64,000 nt of DNA from Winogradskyella psychrotolerans RS-3 (GTDB lineage Bacteria > Bacteroidota > Bacteroidia > Flavobacteriales > Flavobacteriaceae): contig NZ_ATMR01000199.1 of the NCBI RefSeq assembly GCF_000427335.1, positions 163,177 through 227,176 on the forward strand, given 5' to 3'. The notes beneath the pieces were generated by a model, which did no database searches, had not been told where the DNA came from, and worked only from the letters and a program-made list of their open reading frames with translations. Made by a program: the position numbers and the translations under genes. Numbering within the stretch: the first letter of the stretch is position 1; every line of letters begins with the position of its first letter. This document shows, piece by piece, positions 21,317 to 30,614 of this stretch.

Positions 21317-21388
21317 ATGAGAGTTTTATCAAAAATCGTCAACACATCTAACAGTTTAGATGATGACTTAAAAACCATTAGAGCTTAA
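21317..21388 (+). CDS. Candidate 23-residue peptide
   Basis: ATG 21317 to TAA 21388 encodes MRVLSKIVNTSN followed by an acidic SLDDDLKTIRA end. It lies 44 bp after the first small frame and 32 bp before a rho-independent terminator, so both could be on one ~250-nt transcript. The two peptides share the first codons and a T/S-rich middle but differ in charge. No family is recognised. Confidence 0.4.
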   Translation: MRVLSKIVNTSNSLDDDLKTIRA

Positions 21389-21420
21389 ACTTGAATGAAT
21401 TCAATTTTAAATCTAATAAA

Positions 21421-21457
21421 AAAGTCAGTTTCCTATTAAAGAAACTGACTTTTTTTA
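21421..21457 (+). terminator. Strong rho-independent terminator of the small-peptide unit
   Basis: A 12-bp stem (AAAGTCAGTTTC / GAAACTGACTTT) with an 8-nt loop is followed by seven T. It also faces the protease gene ending at 21476 and may act in both directions. Confidence 0.9.
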
Positions 21458-21475
21458 TAATCAATAATTTGAAAT

Positions 21476-23779
21476 TTATTTTTTGATAATCTTTTTGGTT
21501 ATCGAACTTGTGCTCGTAAATAGTTTAATAAAATATATTCCAGTCTCATAAATTGACATATTCAGATTATGAGATCGATTAGATACCCAACTACCACTAC
21601 TTACTTGTTGCCCTAAAGTATTGTATAATTGATAACTTACGTTTTCATTAACATGAGTTAATTCAATATTTAAATTATCAGTAACCGGATTTGGATATAA
21701 ACTGATAGAATTTTCTAAACTAAATCTATTAATGCTTAATGGATCTTGAACACTAAATGTTACAGATTCATTATCAGTAAATGCACCTCCAATGATGATG
21801 TCGCTATCATTTTCATCTTTTAAACTATATGAACCATTACCAAAACGACCGCAGCAAATTCCATCACTTTGTGAGTCGCTAATTGTAAATGTATAGCATT
21901 CATTAAAATTTGGAATCGTTATAATTTCTTGGTAAGATGTGTCATCATCATAAGTATTTATTGGTCTACTATCCACTATTGTACCAGAGCCATTTACAAG
22001 GCTCCATGAGGTTTCGTCACCATAATTATCCGTTAATAAATCGAAAACAACGGTTGTGGTTGCATAAGCTAGTGATACGTTAAAATTATAAGTAAAACTA
22101 TCGTTTGTTGTATTTTCATCTGCATTACCATTAGGGTTAGAGACATTAATATTAAATGAATGGCTTCCTGGTCCTAGATTAGAATACGTTGGTGTGTCCA
22201 CTACCATACTTTCGCCGTTAAGCAAATTTCCTATCCAATTTATTGTGGTATTTGTTTCAGAATCTATAGAATAGGATACAGTTGCAGAAGTTAGAGGTAA
22301 AACTCCTGAGTTTATTAGTGTGACTTGTGGTGTAAAATCTTCTCCACAAAGTTCTGCTGCATTATCAGATCCTGCGCTTGCTCTAGCATCAATATCATAA
22401 GTCTGTAGCGTTGGATATTGATCTAATATTTCAATTCCAGAATTTGAAGGATCCAACCAATCGCTGAGTCTTGATGACACAGTACTCCCATAATCCCAAG
22501 CAACATCAAAACGTCCATAGACATCATAGCCACCGTTATCATTAGTACCAGAACATGCCGCATTACCGCCGTAAAGTGTACCAATTAAATGACCTGTCTC
22601 ATTAAATAAACCAGAGCCTGAAGAACCTCCTTCTGTGACGCCTAAATCCCAATCTTCAATTCGCCAAACATCTGTACCATCATTATCAATCGCCCTATAA
22701 CCACCTCCATCTTTTCTACTCACTTTTTGAATATCTCCACTTGGGTGATGAAAACCGAAATTTACAGCAGGTACTTGTGTCGTAGATCTATTCCAACCAA
22801 CCCACACTAAGTCGTAGTTATTTTCAAAGAAACTAGCATCAATTATCTCAACCAATTCCATATCCGATTTTGAACTACTTGCTCTTAGAATAGCACCACT
22901 AACTGTTTGATTATATGTGCCGTCAGTACTATTAGTTGTGGTTCCGCACGATGGGTTTGGACTTCTCCAGTTAAATCTAAAGGACCAAGTACTTTCGCTA
23001 CCTCCACAGTGATTAGCGGTCATAATATATGGTGTTCCATCATTATTTGTATTATTAATTAATGTACCAGAACACCAGTCTGTACCACCTCTTAATATTA
23101 AAGCGCCTGAAGTTTTTATATTCTCTTTTACTGTATTTAAACCATAAGGATCACTTGCTGGTGTAATATCACAATCCACATCATAATTACAGTTACCAGA
23201 ATCTCCTAAACTTTTTTCAAAGGCTTTTGCCGTACGGTAACCATGGACAACTGAACCTACCGTAATTTTAGCGTCTCCAATAACATTAGCAGGCTGATAA
23301 TATTCTATATATGCCGCATTACCTTCAACTAACCAAGTTCCCAAAACTTCCTCAGTATTGTTATTATGGTGTGTAAAAGGTCTTAATAAATCCTTTTTTT
23401 CGTCATTGTAAACGTAAAGTTTTGCACCTTCAGGAATCTTAAACACATCAAACATAAAATTTAATGAATGCGCTCCTTTAGAGGTATATGCCATTCTCCA
23501 AATACGGTCTCCGTTTTCTAACGTAGTCCACTCACCAACATCATTAAAGTTATGGTCTACGTAGATATCATGCCCAAATCTCCAAGGTTTAGATTTATTC
23601 TGATCATTAATAACATCTTCTTCTTGTAATTTTTTTAAATCAAAAGAAGGTAAATTAAATGGCGCTAAATCAGAGAAACCCTCTTGATTCCAACTCGGTG
23701 GTTTTATGTTATATGGAATTTGTTGCCCAAAAGATATAAGGCTTATAAATGCAAATACAAAAAGTAGTTTTAATTTCAT
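21476..23779 (-). CDS. Secreted trypsin-like serine protease (lysyl-endopeptidase type) with T9SS sorting domain
   Basis: A 767-residue protein. The signal peptide ends near SFGQQ. After a ~200-residue pro-region the S1 domain has the His in TANHC (H257), a likely Asp in KSDMELVE (~310), and the Ser in GGSSGSGLF (~387). Paired cysteines (CNYDVDC, DWCSGTL) resemble Achromobacter/Lysobacter lysyl endopeptidases. A CARDB-like and a beta-sandwich segment follow, then a type A T9SS tail (FSLENSISLYPNPVTDNL to IKLFTSTSSITKKIIKK). It should be an extracellular or surface protease feeding peptides to the cell. Confidence 0.92.
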   Translation of the reverse strand: MKLKLLFVFAFISLISFGQQIPYNIKPPSWNQEGFSDLAPFNLPSFDLKKLQEEDVINDQNKSKPWRFGHDIYVDHNFNDVGEWTTLENGDRIWRMAYTSKGAHSLNFMFDVFKIPEGAKLYVYNDEKKDLLRPFTHHNNNTEEVLGTWLVEGNAAYIEYYQPANVIGDAKITVGSVVHGYRTAKAFEKSLGDSGNCNYDVDCDITPASDPYGLNTVKENIKTSGALILRGGTDWCSGTLINNTNNDGTPYIMTANHCGGSESTWSFRFNWRSPNPSCGTTTNSTDGTYNQTVSGAILRASSSKSDMELVEIIDASFFENNYDLVWVGWNRSTTQVPAVNFGFHHPSGDIQKVSRKDGGGYRAIDNDGTDVWRIEDWDLGVTEGGSSGSGLFNETGHLIGTLYGGNAACSGTNDNGGYDVYGRFDVAWDYGSTVSSRLSDWLDPSNSGIEILDQYPTLQTYDIDARASAGSDNAAELCGEDFTPQVTLINSGVLPLTSATVSYSIDSETNTTINWIGNLLNGESMVVDTPTYSNLGPGSHSFNINVSNPNGNADENTTNDSFTYNFNVSLAYATTTVVFDLLTDNYGDETSWSLVNGSGTIVDSRPINTYDDDTSYQEIITIPNFNECYTFTISDSQSDGICCGRFGNGSYSLKDENDSDIIIGGAFTDNESVTFSVQDPLSINRFSLENSISLYPNPVTDNLNIELTHVNENVSYQLYNTLGQQVSSGSWVSNRSHNLNMSIYETGIYFIKLFTSTSSITKKIIKK

Positions 23780-23886
23780 TCTAGTTCTTTTTTAGGTATA
23801 AAAATAAGGTTTTTAATGATTTTTTAATGATAGACTTTTTGTTTTAAGACTAATTTCTAGTTATTTTTAAAAAAACAAAATCAATC

Positions 23887-25179
23887 ATGAATAAAAAATC
23901 AATGCTCTATTTTGGATTAATTCTTACGCTTACAGTAAGTTGCAAATCAGAAACACCTAAAGAAGATGAGCTCATAGCAAAAGCTAAAGAAATACATAAA
24001 CGTGTCATTACTTTAGATACACATTGTGATATTAATGTAAAAAACTTTACAGATTCACTTAACTATACTCAAGATTTAGATACACAAATTACGCTTCCAA
24101 AAATGAAATCAGGAGGATTAGATGTGGCGTGGTTCATTGTTTATACAGGTCAGGATTCATTAAATGACGCAGGCTATAAAAAGGCTTATGATAATGCGAT
24201 GTCTAAATTTAAAGCCATTCATAAATTAGTTGAAGAAATTGCTCCTAACGATATAGAGTTAGCTGTAACTTCTGACGATGTAAGACGTATTAATGCCAAA
24301 GGAAAAAAAGTAGCCATGATCGGAATAGAAAACGGTTATCCTATCGGTTTAGATATTAGTAATGTTGAAAAATTCTATAATCTTGGTGCACGTTATATGT
24401 CATTATCGCACAATGGACATAGCCAGCTATGTGACAGTAACACAGGAGAAAGTGATGATGTTTGGTTACATAATGGCTTAAGTGATTTAGGTAAGGAAGT
24501 CATTACAGAAATGAATCGTGTGGGGATGATGATTGATGTGTCTCATCCATCAAAAGAATCCATGAAACAAATGATTGAATTAAGTAAAGCTCCTATTATT
24601 GCTTCTCATTCTTCGGCAAGAGCGTTATGTAATCACAGTAGAAATTTAGATGATGAACAATTAAGCTGGCTAAAAGAAAACGGCGGCGTTGTACAAACAG
24701 TTGCTTTTACATCTTATTTAAATACTGAAAAAAATGATACCCGTAATGCAGCTATGGAAGATATCCGAAAAAGCGTTACTGATTCTTTAGGTATTACTTG
24801 GTACAACTGGGGTGAGTTTAAAAAGTTAGATGAACAAACTCAAATGGAATTTATAGAAAACAGGAAAAGGGTTATGGACATTACCAATGAAAAAGTGAAC
24901 CAAATAGAAGGCTTTCCAAAAGCTGTAAATGTTGATGATTTTGTAAACCATATCGATTATTTAGTTGAAAAAATCGGAATTGACCATGTCGGAATTAGTA
25001 GTGATTTTGATGGTGGTGGAGGAATTGAAGGTTGGTCTGATGCTTCAGAAACGTTTAACGTGACTTTAGAATTAGTAAAACGTGGCTACACAGAATCACA
25101 AATAGAGCAACTTTGGAGTGGAAATTTATTACGTGTTTTGGATGACGTTGAGGCTGTGGCTAAGAATATACAATCTTAA
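23887..25179 (+). CDS. Membrane dipeptidase (peptidase M19), lipoprotein
   Basis: A 430-residue protein. The lipobox LTVSC (C19) indicates lipid anchoring. The M19 zinc ligands are visible in LDTHCDIN (H46, D48), the bridging Glu in GIENGYPIG, and His residues in SLSHNG and ASHSSARAL. ISSDFDGGGG near the C-terminus is also conserved. It hydrolyses dipeptides, probably in the periplasm or at the outer membrane, in keeping with the secreted protease encoded divergently upstream. The start follows an A-rich leader 106 bp from that gene. Confidence 0.92.
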   Translation: MNKKSMLYFGLILTLTVSCKSETPKEDELIAKAKEIHKRVITLDTHCDINVKNFTDSLNYTQDLDTQITLPKMKSGGLDVAWFIVYTGQDSLNDAGYKKAYDNAMSKFKAIHKLVEEIAPNDIELAVTSDDVRRINAKGKKVAMIGIENGYPIGLDISNVEKFYNLGARYMSLSHNGHSQLCDSNTGESDDVWLHNGLSDLGKEVITEMNRVGMMIDVSHPSKESMKQMIELSKAPIIASHSSARALCNHSRNLDDEQLSWLKENGGVVQTVAFTSYLNTEKNDTRNAAMEDIRKSVTDSLGITWYNWGEFKKLDEQTQMEFIENRKRVMDITNEKVNQIEGFPKAVNVDDFVNHIDYLVEKIGIDHVGISSDFDGGGGIEGWSDASETFNVTLELVKRGYTESQIEQLWSGNLLRVLDDVEAVAKNIQS

Positions 25180-25195
25180 AGTGGATTAAACTATA

Positions 25196-25233
25196 AAACA
25201 CTAGAGCCAGCAATTTGCTGGCTCTAGTGTTTT
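25196..25233. terminator. Bidirectional terminator between convergent genes
   Basis: A long near-perfect palindrome (AACACTAGAGCCAGCA / TGCTGGCTCTAGTGTT) is flanked by A on the left and T on the right, placed between the dipeptidase and the E1 dehydrogenase genes. Confidence 0.9.
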
Positions 25234-25264
25234 GTATAAATTTTATATAATCAAAAAGCAAACC

Positions 25265-27265
25265 TTAATAGTTTAATAACTCTAATAAAGCGTCCTCAAA
25301 CTTCCCTTTGGCCAAATATTGATCTTCTAACTGACCTATAAATGGAATTGGAGTTTCCATACTTGCTACGCGTTTTACAGGTGCATCTAAATGTTCAAAG
25401 CACTCTTCCATTAATAATGCAGAAAGATCACTAGCAATACCACCAAATAGAGAATCTTCTTGCAAAATTATTGCTCGTCCTGTCTTTTTAACGGATTTTA
25501 TAATTGCTTCCTTATCTAAAGGTTGTAAGGTTCTTAAATCAATTAGATCAGCTGAGATATCAGCGTTTTTGTCTAGAGTTTCTAAAGCCCAATGTACTCC
25601 TGCTCCATAGGTGATAATCGTAACCGCTTCACCTTCTTTTAAAAAGGCAGCTTTTCCAAATGGAATTGTAAAATAATCTGAAGGAACATCTTGACGGATA
25701 CTTCTATATAAAGCCTTGTGCTCAAAGAATAACACAGGGTTAGGATCGTTAATTGCTGTAGCTAATAAGCCTTTAGCATCATAAGGAAACGCCGGATAAA
25801 CGACTTTTAAGCCTGGTGTTTTAGTAAACCAAGCTTCATTGGTTTGCGAGTGAAATGGACCTGCAGCAACTCCGGCACCACATGGCATTCTAACAACAAC
25901 GTCAGCTTCTTGTTCCCATCTGTAATACGATTTTGCTAAATAATTCACTACAGGGTTAAAACCAGAAGTCACAAAATCTGCAAATTGCATTTCTACTACC
26001 GATTTAATTCCTGAGATCGATAATCCCATAGCTGTTTCCACTATTGCAGATTCACAAATTGGAGTATTTCTAACTCTGTCTTTTCCAAATTCTTCAACAA
26101 AGCCTTCTGTGATTTTAAAAACACCTCCATATTCTGCAATATCTTGTCCCATAATAACAAGATCTTTGTGCTTTCGCATGGATTGTTTTAAACTTTCTGA
26201 AATAGCATCTATAAAACGTAATTCTGTAGTTTCTTTACTTGGTGTATATTCCTTGTAATCAAATGACTTATAGACATCATTTAACTCTGTTGTTTGACTT
26301 GGAATTATATTTGGTTCAGCATAAGCGGACTCTAAAGCAGCATCTATTTCAGATTTAATGTCTTCTATATAAGCTTCATCCATCTGTTGCGTGAGAATCT
26401 TTTTACTAAATAAAAAACTTCTATAATTCTCTATAGGATCTTTAGCTTCCCACTCGTCCATTAATTCTTTGGGTACATATTTAGTACCACTAGCTTCTTC
26501 ATGTCCACGACGTCGAAAGGTTTTGAACTCTATTAAAATCGGACGCGGTCTCTTTCTGATACTCTCTGCTAATTTTTGAACCTTTGTGTAGGTTTCAATG
26601 ACATTGTTACCATCTAAAATAAAGGATTCAATACCATAACCTTTACCTCTATCTGCTAAATGCTTGCAATTATATTGCTCATTGGTTGGTGTAGAAAGTC
26701 CGTAGCCATTATTTTCAATGCAAAAAATAACTGGTAAACTCCAAACAGAAGCGACGTTTAGTGCCTCATGAAAATCACCTTCACTAGTACCTCCTTCTCC
26801 TGTAAAAACAGCAGTTAAATTGCCGTTTTTCTTTAAAAGGTTCCCCAAAGCGATGCCGTCTGCAACTCCTAATTGAGGTCCTAAATGAGATATCATACCT
26901 ACTATATTAAATTCTTGAGTCCCAAAATGAAATGAACGATCTCTACCCTTTGTAAATCCACTTGCTTTTCCTTGCCATTGGCAGAATAAACGATGCAACG
27001 GAATCTCACGTGATGTAAAAACACCAAGATTTCTGTGCATAGGTAAAATAAACTCGCTTGGTTTTAAAGCCATAGTTACACCAACGGATATTGCCTCTTG
27101 CCCTATTCCCGAAAACCACTTCGATATTTTACCTTGACGTAAAAGAATGAGCATTTTCTCTTCTATTAGTCGTGGTTTTAGCATGTTATAGTAGAGTTTT
27201 AATAACGTTTGGTTATTTAAACTTCGTTTGTCGTAGGCTATGTTACTTTTTGTAATTGTTGGCAT
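25265..27265 (-). CDS. 2-oxo acid dehydrogenase E1 component, alpha-beta fusion (branched-chain type)
   Basis: A 666-residue protein. The N-terminal half is the E1-alpha TPP domain (ISHLGPQLGVADG, GEGGTSEGDFHEALN, IENNGYGLSTP). The C-terminal half is E1-beta (MGQDIAEYGGVFKITEG, FADFVTSGFNPVVNYLAKS, EDSLFGGIASDLSALL). Fused alpha-beta E1 of this length is usual for branched-chain 2-oxo acid dehydrogenase in Bacteroidota. It decarboxylates 2-oxoisovalerate-type acids and hands the acyl group to E2, which is not in the window. A TACATTTG promoter box lies 24-31 bp upstream of the start. Confidence 0.92.
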   Translation of the reverse strand: MPTITKSNIAYDKRSLNNQTLLKLYYNMLKPRLIEEKMLILLRQGKISKWFSGIGQEAISVGVTMALKPSEFILPMHRNLGVFTSREIPLHRLFCQWQGKASGFTKGRDRSFHFGTQEFNIVGMISHLGPQLGVADGIALGNLLKKNGNLTAVFTGEGGTSEGDFHEALNVASVWSLPVIFCIENNGYGLSTPTNEQYNCKHLADRGKGYGIESFILDGNNVIETYTKVQKLAESIRKRPRPILIEFKTFRRRGHEEASGTKYVPKELMDEWEAKDPIENYRSFLFSKKILTQQMDEAYIEDIKSEIDAALESAYAEPNIIPSQTTELNDVYKSFDYKEYTPSKETTELRFIDAISESLKQSMRKHKDLVIMGQDIAEYGGVFKITEGFVEEFGKDRVRNTPICESAIVETAMGLSISGIKSVVEMQFADFVTSGFNPVVNYLAKSYYRWEQEADVVVRMPCGAGVAAGPFHSQTNEAWFTKTPGLKVVYPAFPYDAKGLLATAINDPNPVLFFEHKALYRSIRQDVPSDYFTIPFGKAAFLKEGEAVTIITYGAGVHWALETLDKNADISADLIDLRTLQPLDKEAIIKSVKKTGRAIILQEDSLFGGIASDLSALLMEECFEHLDAPVKRVASMETPIPFIGQLEDQYLAKGKFEDALLELLNY

Positions 27266-27288
27266 AAAATGTTATTTCTCTTATGTTT

Positions 27289-27296
27289 CAAATGTA
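27289..27296 (-). promoter_or_regulatory. Bacteroidota -7 box for the E1 dehydrogenase gene
   Basis: On the minus strand the bases read TACATTTG, an exact TAnnTTTG match 24 bp upstream of the E1 start. It is divergent from the box at 27374. Confidence 0.6.
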
Positions 27297-27373
27297 AATA
27301 AAATTGCTTCAATAAACCATTAAACACTTCAAATTGTCAATAATTCAGACTCAATTTTTAGCACTATTATTGT

Positions 27374-27381
27374 TACATTTG
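27374..27381 (+). promoter_or_regulatory. Bacteroidota -7 box for the 2OG oxygenase gene
   Basis: TACATTTG is an exact TAnnTTTG match, 31 bp upstream of the ATG at 27412. It supports that start and rules out the upstream in-frame ATG at 27334, which lies before the promoter. Confidence 0.6.
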
Positions 27382-27411
27382 TATATTGACAAAAATTTAA
27401 ACATAAATCCT

Positions 27412-28363
27412 ATGGATAGAATACCTAGTGTAGATTTAAAAGATTTCATTTCTGAAGATCCTAAACGAAAACAAAAATTTATAAATGATATAGGAAAAGC
27501 TTATGAAGACATAGGTTTCGTAGCTTTAAAAGGGCATTTTTTTAGATGATACCTTAGTAGATAACTTATATGGTGAAGTCAAAAATTTTTTCAATTTACC
27601 TATAGATGTTAAAGAAAGTTACGAGATTCCAGGTATTGGAGGTCAACGTGGTTATGTGTCTTTTGGGAAAGAAAGTGCTAAAGGCAAAAAAGAAGGAGAT
27701 TTAAAAGAGTTCTGGCATTTTGGACAATACGTTGAAGATGACGCGGAACGCAGAAAAGAATATCCTGAAAATGTTGAAGTTAAGGAGCTAGATCAATTTA
27801 ATAAAGTTGGAAAGGAAACCTATCAAATGCTCGAAAAAACAGCAAAATATGTGTTACGTGCTTTGGCGCTTTATCTAAATTTAGAAGAAACGTATTTTGA
27901 TAATTATATACACAACGGGAATTCTATATTAAGACCAATTCATTACCCACCTATTAAACAAGAGCCTAAAAATGCAGTAAGAGCTGCTGCTCATGGCGAT
28001 ATTAATCTTATTACATTGCTAATGGGAGCCCAAGGTAGAGGTTTGCAAGTGCAGCGTAATGATGGTGAATGGATTGATGCTATTGCAGAGCCAGATGAAT
28101 TAATGATTAATGTTGGCGATATGTTATCGAGACATTCTAATAATAAATTAAAATCTACAATTCACCGTGTTATAAATCCACCAAGAGAGCTTTGGGGAAC
28201 GTCGCGCTATTCAATGCCATTTTTTATGCATCCAGTTAGCGAAATGAAATTAGATGTTTTAGAAAGTTGTATAGATGAAGATAATCCAAAACAATTTGAA
28301 GATATTACGGCTGGCGAATTTTTAAACGAACGTTTAATTGAGCTAGGCCTTATTAAAAAGTAG
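27412..28363 (+). CDS. Isopenicillin-N-synthase-like 2OG-Fe(II) oxygenase, frameshifted at 27537-27543
   Basis: The product is about 316 residues after joining two frames. The N-terminal DIOX_N part is MDRIPSVDLKDFISEDP to EDIGFVALKGHF. After the break the sequence resumes LDDTLVDNLYGEVKNFFNLP and GQRGYVSFGKES. The catalytic domain has the iron ligands HGD (AAHGDINLITLL) and the distal His of STIHRVINPP, with 2-oxoglutarate Arg/Ser in RYSMPFF. The T run at 27537-27543 has seven T; six would give an open frame. It probably oxidises a small metabolite. The substrate is unknown. Confidence 0.88.
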
Positions 28364-28407
28364 TTGGCAGTATGCAGGCTTCAGTTTACAGACAACTACT
28401 GGTAATT

Positions 28408-28440
28408 GAACACTGAGAACTGAACATAGAACACTGAACA
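28408..28440. repeat. Degenerate heptanucleotide repeat
   Basis: The gap between the oxygenase and SUI1 genes reads as phased seven-base units GAACACT, GAGAACT, GAACATA, GAACACT, GAACA. This is the reverse complement family of the perfect TGTTCAG tract at 57471-57582. Confidence 0.6.
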
Positions 28441-28441
28441 A

Positions 28442-28771
28442 ATGGATTTACAAGACCAATTAAAAAATCTCTTCCCAGACCATGAACCAGAACATACGGA
28501 TGATTCTGATTCGGCAAAGGAAAACTTATGGCTTCAAGATGATCCCATAATTTGCAAATATGAAAAGCGAAAAGGGAAACCTATTACCATTCTCGAAGGT
28601 TATACAGGAGCCACTGAAGATTTTAAAAAATTAGCAAAAGAGTTAAAAACAAAACTTAGTGTTGGTGGTAGTTTTAAGGATGATAGAATAATTATTCAAG
28701 GAGATTATCGCGATAAAATAATGTCTATTTTAAAAGATAAAGGCTTTAATGTTAAACGTGTAGGAGGTTAA
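28442..28771 (+). CDS. Translation initiation factor SUI1/YciH family
   Basis: A 109-residue protein. The SUI1 fold is recognisable in the C-terminal two thirds: KRKGKPITILEGYTGATEDFKKLAKELKTKLSVGGSFKDDRIIIQGDYRDKI in order, with the GxGGS-type loop (SVGGSFK). It is a bacterial relative of eIF1 thought to influence start-codon selection, and it is cytosolic. It is followed 5 bp later by the DUF1835 gene, so the two are probably co-transcribed. Confidence 0.92.
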   Translation: MDLQDQLKNLFPDHEPEHTDDSDSAKENLWLQDDPIICKYEKRKGKPITILEGYTGATEDFKKLAKELKTKLSVGGSFKDDRIIIQGDYRDKIMSILKDKGFNVKRVGG

Positions 28772-28776
28772 TATTT

Positions 28777-29718
28777 ATGACTAAAAATTGTTTACATATT
28801 ACCAACGGTAATAACCTCACGGATTATTTAAGAGACTTAGATTTTAAAGAAGATATCTTAACTTGGCAAGAGATGCTTTGCGAGGGGCCAACTATTCCTG
28901 CTATAAATTCTAGAGCTTTTTTAAAACTTCGTGTTGATTTTCTAAAAGAGTTTTACGAAATTGAAGTTAATACCAGAGAAATTCTAACAGAATTAAATAA
29001 ATTAGATGACACTGATAAGTACACAGAGATAAACCTTTGGTTTGAATATGATTTATTTTGTCATATCAATTTATTAGGGGTTATTAATCTTTTGCATCAA
29101 AAGAATGTGAATAAGCCACTTTATTTAATTTGTAGTGGACGTGTTGAAGGTGAAAAACGTTTAAAAGCGTTAAACGAACTTAATCCTAAGCAATTAAAAG
29201 CACATTATAAAGAAAGGATATTATTAACTAAAGAAGATATTGATATAGCCATCGCATTATGGAGAACGTATTGTGGTAAAGATCATAATATTCTAAAGCC
29301 TTATATTGTTAAAAACTCTAGTTTTAAATATATGAGTAACTGCTTAAAGGCACATTTAGAACGTTTTCCTTATCAAAAAAGTGGCCTTAGTGTTATAGAA
29401 GCTAATATTCTAACTATTGTAAAGGATAATTTTATAAAATCTAAAAATCATCTTTTAGGTTATGGTCTCAATTATCAAGGTTACTATGGGTTTGGCGATA
29501 TACAGTTAGCACGTATTATAGATAAATTGGATTTATTTTTCACTGAAGATGAAGAAGGAATTACACTCAATAGAAAAGGACATAAAGCTTTGTTAGGACA
29601 AAATAACTTTGCTAAAGAAATAAATAATAATATGGTTTACGGAGGTGTAAATCGATTAGCTTTTCAATTTAACATAAAGCAAAATAAACTTATAAAAACC
29701 ATATTTAATGGCAATTAA
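28777..29718 (+). CDS. DUF1835 domain protein
   Basis: A 313-residue cytosolic protein. The N-terminal DUF1835 signature is clear: HITNGNNLTDYLRDLDFKEDILTWQEMLCEGPT, then a helical middle and a C-terminal part (FPYQKSGLSVIEANIL) similar to DUF3658-like tails. Function is not established. The gene overlaps the start of the phosphorylase gene by 11 bp, which indicates translational coupling in an operon from SUI1 onwards. Confidence 0.85.
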   Translation: MTKNCLHITNGNNLTDYLRDLDFKEDILTWQEMLCEGPTIPAINSRAFLKLRVDFLKEFYEIEVNTREILTELNKLDDTDKYTEINLWFEYDLFCHINLLGVINLLHQKNVNKPLYLICSGRVEGEKRLKALNELNPKQLKAHYKERILLTKEDIDIAIALWRTYCGKDHNILKPYIVKNSSFKYMSNCLKAHLERFPYQKSGLSVIEANILTIVKDNFIKSKNHLLGYGLNYQGYYGFGDIQLARIIDKLDLFFTEDEEGITLNRKGHKALLGQNNFAKEINNNMVYGGVNRLAFQFNIKQNKLIKTIFNGN

Positions 29719-30580
29719 AGACTCAGAACTTATTTTAAATCCAGATGGTAGTGTTTACCATCTCAATTTAAAACCAGAAAATATTTCAGATACTATTATT
29801 TTTGTAGGCGATCAAGATCGCGTAGAAAAAATCACAGCGCATTTTGATAGTATAGAATTTAGCACTCAAAAACGCGAATTTAAAACACAAACAGGGTATT
29901 ATCAAGATAAACGTTTAACTGTTATTTCAACAGGAATTGGTCCGGATAACATTGATATTGTTTTAAACGAATTAGACGCTTTAGTGAATATTAACCTAGA
30001 AACTAGAGAGCTAAAAACAGAACTTACAAGTCTAAATATTATTAGAATCGGGACTTCGGGATCTTTACAGAATGATATTCCTGTAGATGCATTTTTGATA
30101 AGTACACATGCATTAGATATTAATGGTATGTTACATTTTTATCAAATTGAAGGAATCAGTAATCCTGAAGTAGAAGATGAATTTATTAAACATACGGATT
30201 GGGATAAAAACAAAGCAAGACCAATAATTATTAATAATAGTAAGTATTTAGAAAAATATTTTGAAGGTGATGAAATCCACAAAGGCATGACAGGAACTGC
30301 TGGCGGTTTTTATGGACCTCAAGGTCGTGTATTGCGTTTACCGTTGCAAGATCCCGATCTTAATACTAAATTAGATAACTTTAGTTACAAGGATTTTAGA
30401 ATTACAAATTTTGAAATGGAAACTTCTGTCATTTATGGACTTTCAAAATTATTAGGACATGAAGCATTATCACTAAACGCTATTATTGCAAATAGAGCCA
30501 ATGGTAATTTTAGTAAAGACCCTAAAAAAGTAGTAGATAAATTAATTTTGTATGCCTTAGAGCGTATTGTAAATATTTAA
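29708..30580 (+). CDS. Nucleoside phosphorylase (uridine phosphorylase-like)
   Basis: A 290-residue protein of the PNP/UDP family. An N-terminal FVGDQDRVEKI motif (phosphate-binding GD) is followed by STGIGPDNIDIVL, IRIGTSGSLQNDIPVDAFLIS and the nucleoside-binding TNFEMETSVIYGLSKLLGHEAL, with the conserved E-M-E triad. It cleaves nucleosides with phosphate to base plus ribose-1-phosphate in salvage. Exact base preference cannot be read from the sequence. ATG 29708 overlaps the end of the DUF1835 gene. Confidence 0.9.
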   Translation: MAIKDSELILNPDGSVYHLNLKPENISDTIIFVGDQDRVEKITAHFDSIEFSTQKREFKTQTGYYQDKRLTVISTGIGPDNIDIVLNELDALVNINLETRELKTELTSLNIIRIGTSGSLQNDIPVDAFLISTHALDINGMLHFYQIEGISNPEVEDEFIKHTDWDKNKARPIIINNSKYLEKYFEGDEIHKGMTGTAGGFYGPQGRVLRLPLQDPDLNTKLDNFSYKDFRITNFEMETSVIYGLSKLLGHEALSLNAIIANRANGNFSKDPKKVVDKLILYALERIVNI

Positions 30581-30614
30581 TAAACCCTTTCTTTCTAAGG
30601 AACTCAGAATAAAA

